This document shows, piece after piece, positions 55,592 to 64,000 of a stretch of DNA of 64,000 nt (position 1 is the stretch's first letter; each line of letters starts with the position of its first letter). The notes under the pieces are model-generated. The model ran no database searches. It was not told where the DNA came from and saw only the letters and a program-made list of their open reading frames with translations. Source of the stretch: Mycobacterium genavense ATCC 51234. Its GTDB lineage: Bacteria > Actinomycetota > Actinomycetes > Mycobacteriales > Mycobacteriaceae. The position numbers and the translations under genes are program-made. Location: NCBI RefSeq assembly GCF_000526915.1, contig NZ_JAGZ01000012.1, positions 59,154 to 123,153 on the forward strand, in the 5' to 3' direction.

Positions 55592-56214
55592 ATGACTGTC
55601 AACTCCCCGGTAGGGGAAACCGCCGCAACCGGCGCTCACCCCGATGCCACCCAGGTGGCTGGCCCGCCGCTGCCCGCCTGCAGCCGCACCTCTGGAAATC
55701 CACGCTGATCTTCGGCCTCGCATCAGTGGCTCTGGGCGTTTTGGTGCTGGCATGGCCGGGAATCTCGGTTCTCGTGGCGGCGATTGCGTTCGGCGTCTAT
55801 CTGATCGGCTCCGGCATCGCGCAGGTATTCTTCGCGCTCGGCATGCACGTTTCAGTAGCGAGCCGCGTTCTGCTCTTTGTCAGCGGCGCAGCGTCATTGG
55901 TCCTCGCGTTGCTGGCCTTCCGTTACATCGGCACCGCGGTCTTGCTGCTGGCCGTCTGGATCGGCATCGGCTTGATCTTCCGCGGCGCTGCCACCGCCGT
56001 CTCGGGACTCAGCGGTCCGCTGTCGCCCGGCCGGGGATGGAACATCGTGCTGGGGCTCATCATTCTGGTGGGCGGCGTCGTCATCATGGTCCGGCCCTTC
56101 AAGTCCATCCTGGCCGTCGTCTTCGTCGTCGGTATCTGGCTCTTGGTGATCGGAGTATTCGAGGTCATCTCGTCATTTGCCATCCGCAAGGCATCTCGCC
56201 GCCCCGGCCGATAA
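55592..56214 (+). pseudogene. HdeD/DUF308 membrane protein, 1-bp deletion near start
   Basis: Acid-stress-type HdeD-family protein with six membrane helices. ATG 55592 follows GAAGGAG; the first 27 codons (MTVNSPVGETAATGAHPDATQ) are in one frame and the remainder, LWKSTLIFGLASVALGVLVLAWPGISV onward, in another. The frame change is one lost base near 55672. The helices end at VFEVISSFAIRKASRR. Repaired length about 207 residues. Without the upstream part a start at 55726 is possible but would omit the first helix. Function: membrane stress protein by family, unproven here. Confidence 0.75.
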
Positions 56215-56297
56215 CCGGTGCCGTGCCGGCCGACGTCATGAGCAACTCAGCGACGTCGGCCGGCGCGTATAAAGAGCCACAACGCATAACCGCCGAG

Positions 56298-56609
56298 CTA
56301 GTTCAGTTGTGCGGGGACGATCAGCACTATCAGCAGCATCGCCGCCGCCCCGACCACGTACACCTGTCGGCGCGCAGTAATGCCCGACGGGCCGGCAATG
56401 CGTAGCAGTGCACGCTGGCGCCGCACAGCGATCGCCGACGTGCACAACGCCAGCAGCACAGCCAAGATCGCGGGTGCAACCGCCGACGGGGCTAGCGGGC
56501 TGCGAAGCAGCTTAATAGCCAACAGTGCGCCGTTGACGAGGAACGCGACCGACGTCCGTGTCCAGGCCAGGGTGGTGCGTTCCAACGGTAGCCGCGGACG
56601 GCCCAACAT
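56298..56609 (-). CDS. DUF202 (YidH-type) small membrane protein A
   Basis: A 103-residue membrane protein with the DUF202 opening LERTTLAWTRTSVAFLVNGALLAIKL, then helices around PAILAVLLALCTSAIAV and VVGAAAMLLIVLIVPAQ. ATG 56609 or GTG 56612; it follows the second DUF202 gene by a few bases on the same strand, so the pair is one operon. Function unknown; DUF202 proteins are commonly paired like this in actinobacteria. Three membrane helices. Confidence 0.82.
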   Translation of the reverse strand: MLGRPRLPLERTTLAWTRTSVAFLVNGALLAIKLLRSPLAPSAVAPAILAVLLALCTSAIAVRRQRALLRIAGPSGITARRQVYVVGAAAMLLIVLIVPAQLN

Positions 56610-56616
56610 CACCGGC

Positions 56617-57045
56617 TCAACTCGAGATCATCTGGCCGACGACCAGGCCGATCGCGATAACCGCCACCAGGCTCAGGCCCACGGCAAGGTAGGCAGGGGA
56701 GGGGTGCCGAGGCAGTGGACCGCCGCGACGCATTGCCTCGTCGGATTGCCGCCACCGCAACATCCCTATGGCACTGGTAGACATCGCAAGAATCGCGAGT
56801 CCGACTCCGAACACGCGCCGCGACCCGGGCATCGCCAACTCCGGAACAAGTTGAACCAGGGCCACCGCCGCGGCCAGCAGCCCCAACGCGGTGCGCTGCC
56901 ACGCCAGGAAGGTGCGCTCGTTCGCCAGGGTGAACCGATAATCAGGCTCATCGCCGCCGCCAACCGCAAGCCCATGTGAAGCACCGAACCCGTGTTGTGG
57001 CACCGCCGAAGGCGGCGTCTGCCAGCCTGGTGCAACCGACCCCAT
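56617..57045 (-). CDS. DUF202 (YidH-type) small membrane protein B
   Basis: A 142-residue protein. N-terminal 32 residues are soluble; then the DUF202 signature RFTLANERTFLAWQRTALGLLAAAVALVQLV, a charged loop with RRVFGVG, and the last helix PAYLAVGLSLVAVIAIGLVVGQMI. It is upstream of the first DUF202 gene in the same operon. ATG 57043-57045. The AT-rich gap to 57211 probably holds divergent promoters for this operon and the PPE gene. Function unknown. Confidence 0.82.
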   Translation of the reverse strand: MGSVAPGWQTPPSAVPQHGFGASHGLAVGGGDEPDYRFTLANERTFLAWQRTALGLLAAAVALVQLVPELAMPGSRRVFGVGLAILAMSTSAIGMLRWRQSDEAMRRGGPLPRHPSPAYLAVGLSLVAVIAIGLVVGQMISS

Positions 57046-57210
57046 TTAGCCCCCACAACTTTCGTCCCACCTGGCAGCCGCAGGCCAGAACATATATGAT
57101 CACAGAAGTATGTACAATGCAAAAAGGGCGGAGCGGCCGGGCATGATCGGGTTGTCGAAACACTGCACCCCGCTGCTCACGGCGACGCTGCGGGCTAAAA
57201 GGCAACGCTG

Positions 57211-58405
57211 ATGCGGGATTTCAGCGCACTGCCAGCCGAAATCACCTCGGCCCGGCTCTCTCGAGGCCCCGGGTCAGGGCCACTGCTGGCTGCCGCCTCG
57301 GCCTGGGACGCGCTGGCGCACACGTTGGAATCGACGGCCACCGGTTTCACCTCGGTGATAACGCGGCTGCAGTGTGAGAGCTGGTCTGGTATTGCGGCGG
57401 ACGCCATGGCCGGCACCGCGGCCGGCTACGTGGCATGGGTGTCCCAAACCGGGTCAAACGCGGTGGAGGCGGCCAGACGGGCCCGCGCCGCAGCGGCCGC
57501 GTGCGAAATGGCGCTTGCGGCTATTGTGCCGCCGGAGGCGGTGGCGGCCAACCGCAGCCAGCTATTGAAATTGGTCGCAACCAACGTCTTTGGCCAAAAC
57601 GCACTCGCGATCGCGGCCACCGAGGCCGCTTACGAACAGATGTGGGCCCAAGATGCCGCGGCGATGTTCAACTATGCGGCATCATCGTCGACGGCCAGCA
57701 CTCTTTACCCGTTCGCCGACCCGCCGCCGGGATCGAGCGCGTCCGCACAGCTGGCCGCGCGCGGCGTCGAGAACTCACCTGTCGGCACCACTCGGCAGAC
57801 GCTGGCGCAATTGGTCGCGAAAATTCCCCATGGGTTGCAACGCCTCGCCACGGTGGACACCGCCAACGCCGCCGGCCGGTGGCCTACTGGGCGGAGTTGG
57901 AAGGTCTGCTCCTCGACGCCTTCGCCGACTTCAACACCTTGACAGCACCGATTAACCTGTGCAGCAGCGTCATTCGTACCTAACACTTCAGCGGGAAGCT
58001 TTCTCTACGCGGCGAAAAGAGACGTGGACTCTCATGCGCAGTCGGCAGGATCTATGCCGGAGCCGCCGACCGAGCCCGCGCACCCGCGAGGTAGGCGCAA
58101 CCGGAATGGGCGGGCGGGTCACTGCCGGCATCGGACGCGCAGCACCAATCGGTAGATTGTCTGTTCCCCAAAGTTGGGCGTCCACCGCGCCGGTAGTCAG
58201 CCTCTCCGAGGACCCGCAATGGTTGCCGGAAGCAGGCATCGCGGACGCGCCCGGAGACGTTGACGGCCCGGCTCCCGGCCTGTTCGGTGGGGCACCGGCC
58301 GCCGGCGTGGGAACCGCCGCGGGCCCGTGGCGTCCCACCGTCAACAACGTCCTGCGGGTAGGTCTGCGTCGCTACAAGATGCCACGGCCCTCCCTCGGAG
58401 GGTAA
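57211..58405 (+). pseudogene. PPE protein (SVP subgroup), several frameshifts
   Basis: PPE proteins are exported by ESX systems and are specific to mycobacteria. ATG 57211 (MRDFSALPAEITSARLSRGPG) with the PPE domain: ESWSGIAADAMAGTAAGYVAW, then NVFGQNALAIAATEAAYEQMWAQDAAAMFNY. A base is lost near 57877 (VAYWAELEGLLLDAFADF is in a second frame); a return near 57955 gives FVPNTSAGSFLYAAK, and a further shift near 58100 leads to GRAAPIGRLSVPQSWAS, the SVP signature, and RRYKMPRPSLGG at the end. At least three lesions, so more decayed than the others. Confidence 0.85.
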
Positions 58406-58462
58406 CCGGTGACCACCCACCGCAATTGGCACCGCAGTCCGAACGCCAAGTGGACAGAACCG

Positions 58463-59662
58463 ATGCCTGACTTTGGGGTTCTCCCGCCCGAAATCAATTC
58501 GGCCAACATGTATTCCGGTGCGGGATCGCAGCCGCTCGTCGCGGCAGCGAGGGCTTGGGAGGCGTTGGCCGTCGAACTCGAGTCCTACACCGCAGGCTGT
58601 ACGTCGGTGCTCGCGCAGCTGCAACACGATGCCTGGTCCGGGGAAGCGGCAACGGCCATGTCCAATGCGGTCACACCGTATCTGGCGTGGGCCGCGACCG
58701 CGGCAGAACAGGTTGCCGAAGTCGCCGGCAAAGCCCGCGCCGCGGCTGCCGCTTACGAGGCGGCCTTGCGGGCAATGGTTCCGCCGCAGATGATCGCCAC
58801 CAATCGTGCCCACGTAGCGACGTTGACAGAAACGAATTTTCTCGGCCAGAATACCCCGGCGATCGCCGCGGCTGAAAGTGCTTACGCCGAAATGTGGGCC
58901 CAGGATGCGGCCGCGATGTACGACTATGCGCAGACCTGCGCGGAGTTCACCACGTTGGTGCCGTTCGGATCGCCACCCCAAATCGCTTGCAAAACACCAC
59001 TTCCCGGCGTCGACCTCGTACCGGCGAATGCTGCTTCGACTCCTGCGCCCACGCGAAGTCGACAAGCCTCACCGAGGGAGGCTGTGCTGCCCTGGCTGAA
59101 CAGCGGCGCGCCAAGCACAGCGAACGCGCCCGCGTCACTAGATCGGTTGCAGCGGTGGGAAGCACTCGTCATCGCTTTCGCCAACCTCAACACGCTCCTT
59201 ATGGTGCCGCTACAACTGGTCTTCGCCTTGGCCGAGACCACCTTCGACACCGGAAACTATGCCTACGCGGTCAAGGCCGGCCTCCCCACGCATCCGGTCG
59301 CTACCGCCCAACCCAAGGTGGCTGTTCCGCCGGTCGGGCCGGAGCCGGCACGGCCCACGACATCGTCAATGGCTCGCAACCTGCTGCTCGAGAATGCGTA
59401 TCCGCGTGGTCGCGTCATCGGATCCGACGTTTCACCCGACTGGACGGCCGCACTGCAGCGGGTCGACGGCGTGGAAAAGCCGATGCGAAGTGACCCCCGA
59501 CATCCGACGGCGGGGACCACCACGAACGCGGCCACCCCACCCGCGATGCCGACCTCCGGTGTGGCATCGCTGAGCTCCCGCGACAGGCGGCCGGGCGGCA
59601 ACCGGATGTTCCGGATGAGAGACCGGCGATTCAAGATGCCCAGGCCCGCGGTCGGCGGGTAA
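58463..59662 (+). CDS. PPE family protein
   Basis: A 399-residue PPE protein without a neighbouring PE gene. I choose ATG 58463 so that it begins MPDFGVLPPEINSANMYSGAGS, the family consensus; GTG 58409 has a better ribosome site (GGAGGG) but adds 18 unlike residues. PPE domain features are DAWSGEAATAMSNAV (SxG motif), NFLGQNTPAIAAAESAYAEMWAQDAAAMYDY. The C-terminal part is of the PPE type with RRFKMPRPAVGG, the same final motif as the broken gene upstream, from which it appears to have duplicated. Likely secreted to the cell surface by ESX-5. Intact. Confidence 0.9.
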   Translation: MPDFGVLPPEINSANMYSGAGSQPLVAAARAWEALAVELESYTAGCTSVLAQLQHDAWSGEAATAMSNAVTPYLAWAATAAEQVAEVAGKARAAAAAYEAALRAMVPPQMIATNRAHVATLTETNFLGQNTPAIAAAESAYAEMWAQDAAAMYDYAQTCAEFTTLVPFGSPPQIACKTPLPGVDLVPANAASTPAPTRSRQASPREAVLPWLNSGAPSTANAPASLDRLQRWEALVIAFANLNTLLMVPLQLVFALAETTFDTGNYAYAVKAGLPTHPVATAQPKVAVPPVGPEPARPTTSSMARNLLLENAYPRGRVIGSDVSPDWTAALQRVDGVEKPMRSDPRHPTAGTTTNAATPPAMPTSGVASLSSRDRRPGGNRMFRMRDRRFKMPRPAVGG

Positions 59663-59679
59663 TCCCCGGCGCCGGGGCC

Positions 59680-61611
59680 TCAGTGTCGGCCGTACCCGGT
59701 CGGGCTGTCGTCCGGATCGCAATGCCGGCGGTGTTGGCCGCCCGATGACGGAGCCGCGGTGAAGCCCTGTCGGGCAATCACATTCACGCGCGGCGTAATT
59801 ATCCGCCCGGGTTCGCGCGGTGCGGATGGGACCGTCGGCACCGACATATCGGTGAACCAACTGAATCGCCGGTCGGTATCCACATGAAACCCGTTGCGGG
59901 CAGGTCGGATCGGTGTTGCCGAGGGTGGACGTCTTAGTGTGGGTATGGGCGCGGTGTCCGTCTCCGCCTCGGGCGAGCCATCGGACTGCGGCCGGAGTAG
60001 GATCAGTTCGACATAGTGGTCATCGTCAAAGTCATCGTCGGCGACCAGGTCGTCATCGCCTGCGCCGGGCGGATCGGACCGCGCGGATGCCAGGCTCGTC
60101 GCTGGGGGCGCCACACCGAGCAAGAACAGTGCGGCGACGATCCCGAACAGCGCGACGAAGCCGGGCAGCAGCATGGATTGCGCCATCGCTGCCGAAAATG
60201 GCTCGAGCATGAACTTGGGCAGTTGTAGCCCCGCCATGTCCTCGGGATCGATTGTGTACGACGGCTTTTCAGCACCGATCCGAGATGTCATGAATGCGGC
60301 CATACCCGCGCTTCCCACCACCGCGCCCAGCTGGCGGACCGAGTTGTACACCGCAGAGCCGGCGCCCGCCAGGTGCGACGGCAGGTTGCGCGTCGCCGTG
60401 GCGGCTAACGCCTGCCACCCGAACGCCATCGCAGCCCCCACGACGCCCAGCGGCAGGACGAGCCGCCAGGTTGCCACGCCCGGCGACATCTCGAACGACA
60501 GCCACGTCAATGCGACCGCCAACAGCGAGAAGCCAAAGCCGACCACCGCCCGCGGGTGATACCGGTCGGTGATGGTTCCTCCCAGTGGCGCCAACACACC
60601 ATTGGCAATCGCCATCGGTGCGATCACCAGCACCGTCTGTGTCGGTGAGAGCCCACAAATCGCCTGTGTATGGAACGTCAGCGGCAGGATCATCGCGGTG
60701 ACCGAAAACGCCATGACGCCGACCCCGAGCGTGCACAGGCCGAAATCGTGGTCCCGGAAGAGTTCCGTCGGGACCAGCGGTTCGCCGGGGTTGACCGACT
60801 GCCAGTAGCCGAAAACCGTCAGCAACCCAATCCCGGCCACGATCACGGCCCAAATCCACGGTTGCCATTGTGCGGCTTCACCGTGTTGTAGGCCGTACAC
60901 GACGAGTACGACGCCGGCCCCGGACAACCCCACACCTGTCAGGTCGAATCGGTGGGCGTGGGTGGGTAACAGCGGGACCAGCCAGATCGCCAACACCAGC
61001 CCGACGATGCCGACGGGGACGTTGACGAAAAAGATCCACTGCCAACCCAAACCGTCGACCAGTGCTCCGCCGGCCAACGGGCCGACCAGCATCGCGGCCC
61101 CAGCGGTGGCCCCCCAGGCGCCTACCGCGACACCGCGCCGGTGGGCGGGGAAGACGCGGGTGATCGTGGCTAATGTCTGCGGGGTCAGCACGCCGGCGCC
61201 GATGCCCTGGACGAATCGCGCCGTGATCAACACGGCCGCGCTACCCGACAACGCGCACCACAGCGAGGCGAGGACGAACACCAAAAGCCCGATCAAATAG
61301 AGGTTCTTCGTGCCGTATCGGTCACCAAGTCGCCCCGCGACCAGCATCACCGCCACATAACCCAGCAGGTAGGCGCTGGTTACCCAGATGACGGTGTCAT
61401 ACCCGGTGTGCAATTCGGCCATGATCGTGGGGTTCGCCACGGCGACGATGGTCGAGTCGACCATGATCATGAAGAAGCCGATCATCATCGCCCACAGCGT
61501 GTTCCAGGGATTGTGCGACCGTGACGGGCTTTCGGTTTGCAGCCGCCACCGCTTCGGAAGAGGTGCCGATCCTGGCCGTGGTCGACGAGTGTCCGCACAC
61601 GACGTGGGCAT
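59680..61611 (-). CDS. DHA2-type MFS drug/proton antiporter (EmrB/QacA) with long tail
   Basis: Multidrug efflux pump of 643 residues from ATG 61611 (MPTSCADTRRPRPG); an earlier start at 61866 has no support. Fourteen membrane helices: first is WAMMIGFFMIMVDSTIVAVANP, motif A is GRLGDRYGTKNLYLIG, and motif C is GVAVGAWGATAGAAMLVGPLAGG. The last helix FVALFGIVAALFLLG is followed by a 130-residue soluble tail with an acidic stretch (DDDLVADDDFDDDHY) and a basic end, unusual for the family. Convergent with the PPE gene, 17 bases apart. Substrate unknown. Confidence 0.9.
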   Translation of the reverse strand: MPTSCADTRRPRPGSAPLPKRWRLQTESPSRSHNPWNTLWAMMIGFFMIMVDSTIVAVANPTIMAELHTGYDTVIWVTSAYLLGYVAVMLVAGRLGDRYGTKNLYLIGLLVFVLASLWCALSGSAAVLITARFVQGIGAGVLTPQTLATITRVFPAHRRGVAVGAWGATAGAAMLVGPLAGGALVDGLGWQWIFFVNVPVGIVGLVLAIWLVPLLPTHAHRFDLTGVGLSGAGVVLVVYGLQHGEAAQWQPWIWAVIVAGIGLLTVFGYWQSVNPGEPLVPTELFRDHDFGLCTLGVGVMAFSVTAMILPLTFHTQAICGLSPTQTVLVIAPMAIANGVLAPLGGTITDRYHPRAVVGFGFSLLAVALTWLSFEMSPGVATWRLVLPLGVVGAAMAFGWQALAATATRNLPSHLAGAGSAVYNSVRQLGAVVGSAGMAAFMTSRIGAEKPSYTIDPEDMAGLQLPKFMLEPFSAAMAQSMLLPGFVALFGIVAALFLLGVAPPATSLASARSDPPGAGDDDLVADDDFDDDHYVELILLRPQSDGSPEAETDTAPIPTLRRPPSATPIRPARNGFHVDTDRRFSWFTDMSVPTVPSAPREPGRIITPRVNVIARQGFTAAPSSGGQHRRHCDPDDSPTGYGRH

Positions 61612-62143
61612 CGTCGTGCTATCGGCGCGGATTCGGGTCAATTCGCGACGATGGCGTCCGGTGTTCTCTTGTGCAAATCGCCGCCTGGTCAATCGAATTC
61701 TCCTGTGCGGCAAGGCTATCACGTATGACGGGAGCCGACACGGTTGCCGTTGCCCCTCTGACGCCTCGTTGCCCAGCTGCGTACCGTCCCCGGTTGGGTG
61801 AGCAGCAGCGTAGCCGTGGATGTCAGTTGCGGCACGTATTACTGCGGACGTTTCGCCGTAATACATGTCAGATTTTATGAGTCCGCCGGGCGTATGCGGC
61901 CATAGGGGACTGCGGACTTGACCTCATTTGGTTTGCGACGACTCAACAGGCCTGTCGCGGAAAGCTTTTCACGCAGAACTGCGTGCTGTTACAACGCGTA
62001 CCCCGCAAACGACATCGCAACTAGGAGCGGGAATGAGCCCGCTCCTAGCCGCGACTGCCATTTCTCTCGAACTTCAACGACCTATCGTGTTGTCTGTTCC
62101 TCCGAGCAGAAACACAGACGCGGCCTGTTGAACCTCACTGTTG
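61612..62143. other. Intergenic stretch
   Basis: About 530 bases with only weak short open frames (no family signal). It should contain the promoter of the drug transporter at its left side. A low-complexity start/stop-rich sequence fills the rest. Nothing else seen. Confidence 0.4.
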
Positions 62144-62428
62144 TTAGGCCCAGTTGCTGCCGACGGTGGCGTCGGTGGTGGCCATGTGGTCGCCGGCGTT
62201 GGTGATGTTGTGGCCGTGGGTGTTGGCGGATTGGTAGATGACGGCGAAGTTGCGGCCGAGTTGGGTGATGAATTCTTGGCAGGCGGTGGAGCCGGCGCCG
62301 CCCCAGAAGTCCCCGGCGGCGAGGACGTCGGCGATGATGGCTTGGTGTTCGGCTTCTAGGGCTGCAGCTTGGGCGCGGATGGTGGCGCCGTGGGCGGCGA
62401 CATCACCGAATTGGTAGTTGATCGTCAT
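62144..62428 (-). CDS. EsxN-like WXG100 protein
   Basis: A 94-residue ESX substrate of the Mtb9.9 family: MTINYQFGDVAAHGATIRAQ, helix break with the WXG motif DFWGGAGSTACQEF, and the ending NAGDHMATTDATVGSNWA match EsxI/EsxN. Start is ATG 62428 after an A/T-rich leader. It is 72 bases from the EsxM-like partner on the same strand. EsxM/EsxN-type pairs form heterodimers exported by ESX-5. Intact. Confidence 0.93.
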   Translation of the reverse strand: MTINYQFGDVAAHGATIRAQAAALEAEHQAIIADVLAAGDFWGGAGSTACQEFITQLGRNFAVIYQSANTHGHNITNAGDHMATTDATVGSNWA

Positions 62429-62500
62429 GATGAACGTGTGTTCCTTTCTGTGAAAGTGTTTGTGCGGCAACACACTGTGGCCGCAGTGAATGGGGTGGGG

Positions 62501-62797
62501 TTAGCCGCGCAGGATCTGCTGGGAGGCGTGTTTCTGGGTTTCGTAGCGGGTGGCGTCGCGCAGCAGGTTGTCACGCACGTCGCCGAGGATGGTCACGATG
62601 TTGGTGAACGCCGTGTTGGCCTGGCTTAGGGTGTCGTGCGAGGTGGCCTGGGCGCTGCCGCTCCAGCCGGAGCCGGCGATGTTGAGCGAGGACGCCCACA
62701 TTTTGCGGGCCTCATCGGAGATGGTTTGGGCGTGGGTGTCAAAACGGCCCGCCATGGCCCGCATCGCGGCGGGGTCGGTCATAAAACGAGAAGTCAT
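62501..62797 (-). CDS. EsxM-like WXG100 protein
   Basis: A 98-residue partner protein: MTSRFMTDPAAMRAMAGRFDTH, WXG-type turn SGWSGSAQATSHDTL, and the ending ATRYETQKHASQQILRG, matching EsxJ/EsxM. ATG 62797 chosen over a longer frame; it starts 8 bases after the PPE stop at 62805. With the PPE and EsxN genes it forms a PPE-EsxM-EsxN operon as in M. tuberculosis ESX-5-linked loci. Intact. Confidence 0.93.
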   Translation of the reverse strand: MTSRFMTDPAAMRAMAGRFDTHAQTISDEARKMWASSLNIAGSGWSGSAQATSHDTLSQANTAFTNIVTILGDVRDNLLRDATRYETQKHASQQILRG

Positions 62798-62804
62798 TTG
62801 CCTT

Positions 62805-63980
62805 CTACTTCCTTTCCGGTGCACCCACACAGGGGCCGCGGCCGGCCCCGCCGGCACCGGGCATGCCGGCGGCTCCGGCGGCGGCCAGGGGTGCTCCGGC
62901 ACCGCCCATGGGCATCATCGGCATGCCGCCCATCGGGGCGGCCCCACTCATACCGGCGGGCACCGCGTTGACACCCGCGGCGCCCACCCCGGCAAGGGCG
63001 GGCACCCCGGCGGTTTCACCGGCCAGCGGAGCCGCCCAGGAGGGGGGCACCGACAGTCCGCCGATGGGGCGGGCCCCACCCAGACCGGCGGCCACAGGCC
63101 CGGACACCCCGGCACCCGCCGCGGCCGCGGGTGCCTCGGCCAAACCAGCAGCCGCGGCGGCGGTGTCGGTCGGGGCGGTGGCGGGGGTGCCGCCCATCAT
63201 GGAGGTCAGCGGCATCATCGCCATCGACGCGCCGGTCATGGCGCCCTCTTCGACCATCGAGGCCGCCATCGACATCACCGACCCGCCGGCACCGCCACCA
63301 CCGGTACCCGGGGTGACCGGGCCGGCGCCCCCGCCGGTGGCGGTGCCGCCATGCCCACCGGTCGGGGTCAATCCACCCGTGGGGGTCAACCCCGAGCCGG
63401 TCGGCGTGAAGTTGGGGTTGATCACCGGCTTAGTCGGGGTGGCCCCGCTGCCTTTGGCCGGGGGTGCGGTAAACGGCGCCAGCCGCTGCGACACGGCGTG
63501 CACGGCGGCCTGATAGCCCGACATCGCGGCCACATCCTGGGCCCACATCTGCCCGTACTGGGCCTCGGTGGCCGCGATCGCTGGGGTGTTTTGCCCCAAC
63601 ACATTCGACGCCACCAGCGAGGCCAGCAGGGCCCGGTTCGCCGCGACCGCCTCGGGGTGCACCGTGGCCGAGCGCGCGGTTTCAAACGCCGCCGCCGCGG
63701 TCCGCACCGCGGCCGCGGCCTCCCCGGCGGCTGCGGCGGTGGCGTGCAACCAGCCCACATACGGGGCCGCACTGGCGGTCGTCGCCGCCGCGCCCACACC
63801 CCGCCACGACCCACCCTCGGTGGTCTGGGTGATCACCGAGGCAAACGACTCCGCCGCCCCCGCCAAATCCGCGGACAAACCATCCCAACCCGCAGCCGCA
63901 GCATGCAACGGCCCCGAACCCACACCGGCATACATCCGCCCCGAATTAACCTCCGGAGCAAACACCACAAAATCCAACAC
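62805..63980 (-). CDS. PPE family protein (SVP subgroup)
   Basis: A 391-residue PPE protein, complete within the window. GTG 63980 is 7 bases after GGAG, giving MLDFVVFAPEVNSGRMYAGVG. The PPE domain runs to about residue 175 (VLGQNTPAIAATEAQYGQMWAQDVAAMSGY), then a glycine/threonine-rich middle and the SVP motif GGLSVPPSWAAP near residue 310, ending RGPCVGAPERK. It leads the PPE-EsxM-EsxN group; a partner PE gene is probably just outside the window on the same strand. Likely ESX-5 substrate. Confidence 0.93.
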   Translation of the reverse strand: MLDFVVFAPEVNSGRMYAGVGSGPLHAAAAGWDGLSADLAGAAESFASVITQTTEGGSWRGVGAAATTASAAPYVGWLHATAAAAGEAAAAVRTAAAAFETARSATVHPEAVAANRALLASLVASNVLGQNTPAIAATEAQYGQMWAQDVAAMSGYQAAVHAVSQRLAPFTAPPAKGSGATPTKPVINPNFTPTGSGLTPTGGLTPTGGHGGTATGGGAGPVTPGTGGGGAGGSVMSMAASMVEEGAMTGASMAMMPLTSMMGGTPATAPTDTAAAAAGLAEAPAAAAGAGVSGPVAAGLGGARPIGGLSVPPSWAAPLAGETAGVPALAGVGAAGVNAVPAGMSGAAPMGGMPMMPMGGAGAPLAAAGAAGMPGAGGAGRGPCVGAPERK

Positions 63981-64000
63981 CAAACCACTCCTTCACCAAC

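Noticed and set aside
63131..63888. Short GC-rich frames overlapping the PPE gene
   Set aside because: Shadows of the repetitive glycine/alanine-rich PPE C-terminus.

Overview
The window is high-GC actinobacterial DNA from a non-tuberculous, probably slow-growing Mycobacterium. This rests on gene content (PhoT, DesA1, CmaA2, PPE and EsxM/EsxN-type proteins, F420-type enzymes) and on gene order. From memory of the M. tuberculosis map, the left part follows Rv0820 to Rv0845 (phoT, phoY2, an LCP protein, dus, desA1, TetR, DUF2236, deaminase, methyltransferase, the Lys/Glu/Asp/Phe tRNA cluster, an lpqR-like gene, Rv0839, pip, Rv0843, narL, narS). After a junction near 38.9 kb the order follows Rv0495c to Rv0505c (ppx1, proC, bS22, galE2, an acyltransferase, cmaA2, a hadA-like gene, serB1).

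Layout: 0-3.5 kb holds the phosphate importer pstC-pstA-phoT with convergent phoU. 3.5-18.6 kb is the conserved block with four tRNAs, a lipoprotein papain-like peptidase, a 14-bp-duplicated FAD oxidase and a VanX-like dipeptidase. 18.6-35.2 kb is a catabolic island: SDR, a split cobalamin-dependent acyl-CoA mutase, F420-type oxidoreductase, CoA-transferase, LysR, epimerase, amidohydrolase, [2Fe-2S] ferredoxin, acyl-CoA ligase, two acyl-CoA dehydrogenases, enoyl-CoA hydratase, thiolase and the mutase chaperone MeaB. Together these look like a route that activates a carboxylic acid, rearranges it with B12, and cleaves it by beta-oxidation-type steps. 35.4-38.2 kb carries an E1-alpha-like protein and the NarL/NarS two-component pair. 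38.9-50 kb is a conserved housekeeping block. 50.3-57 kb is accessory: a small exported protein, a DUF5819/HTTM pair resembling SdpA/SdpB, a second desA copy, an SGNH hydrolase, and HdeD and DUF202 membrane proteins. 57.2-64 kb has two PPE genes, a DHA2 drug transporter, and a PPE-EsxM-EsxN group running off the end.

The most striking property is the number of broken genes: about twenty have a single stop, a 1-bp shift or a short duplication, while their neighbours are perfect. Four exact or near-exact short tandem duplications (14, 34, 23 and 24 bp) were found, and two of them create artificial fusion ORFs. Because even the tiny ribosomal protein bS22 gene has a lost G, many lesions may be sequence or assembly errors. 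The stop codons, the multi-base deletion and the truncated flavoprotein could be genuine decay. Reads are needed to tell these apart, so disrupted genes are listed as pseudogene with the lesion given.
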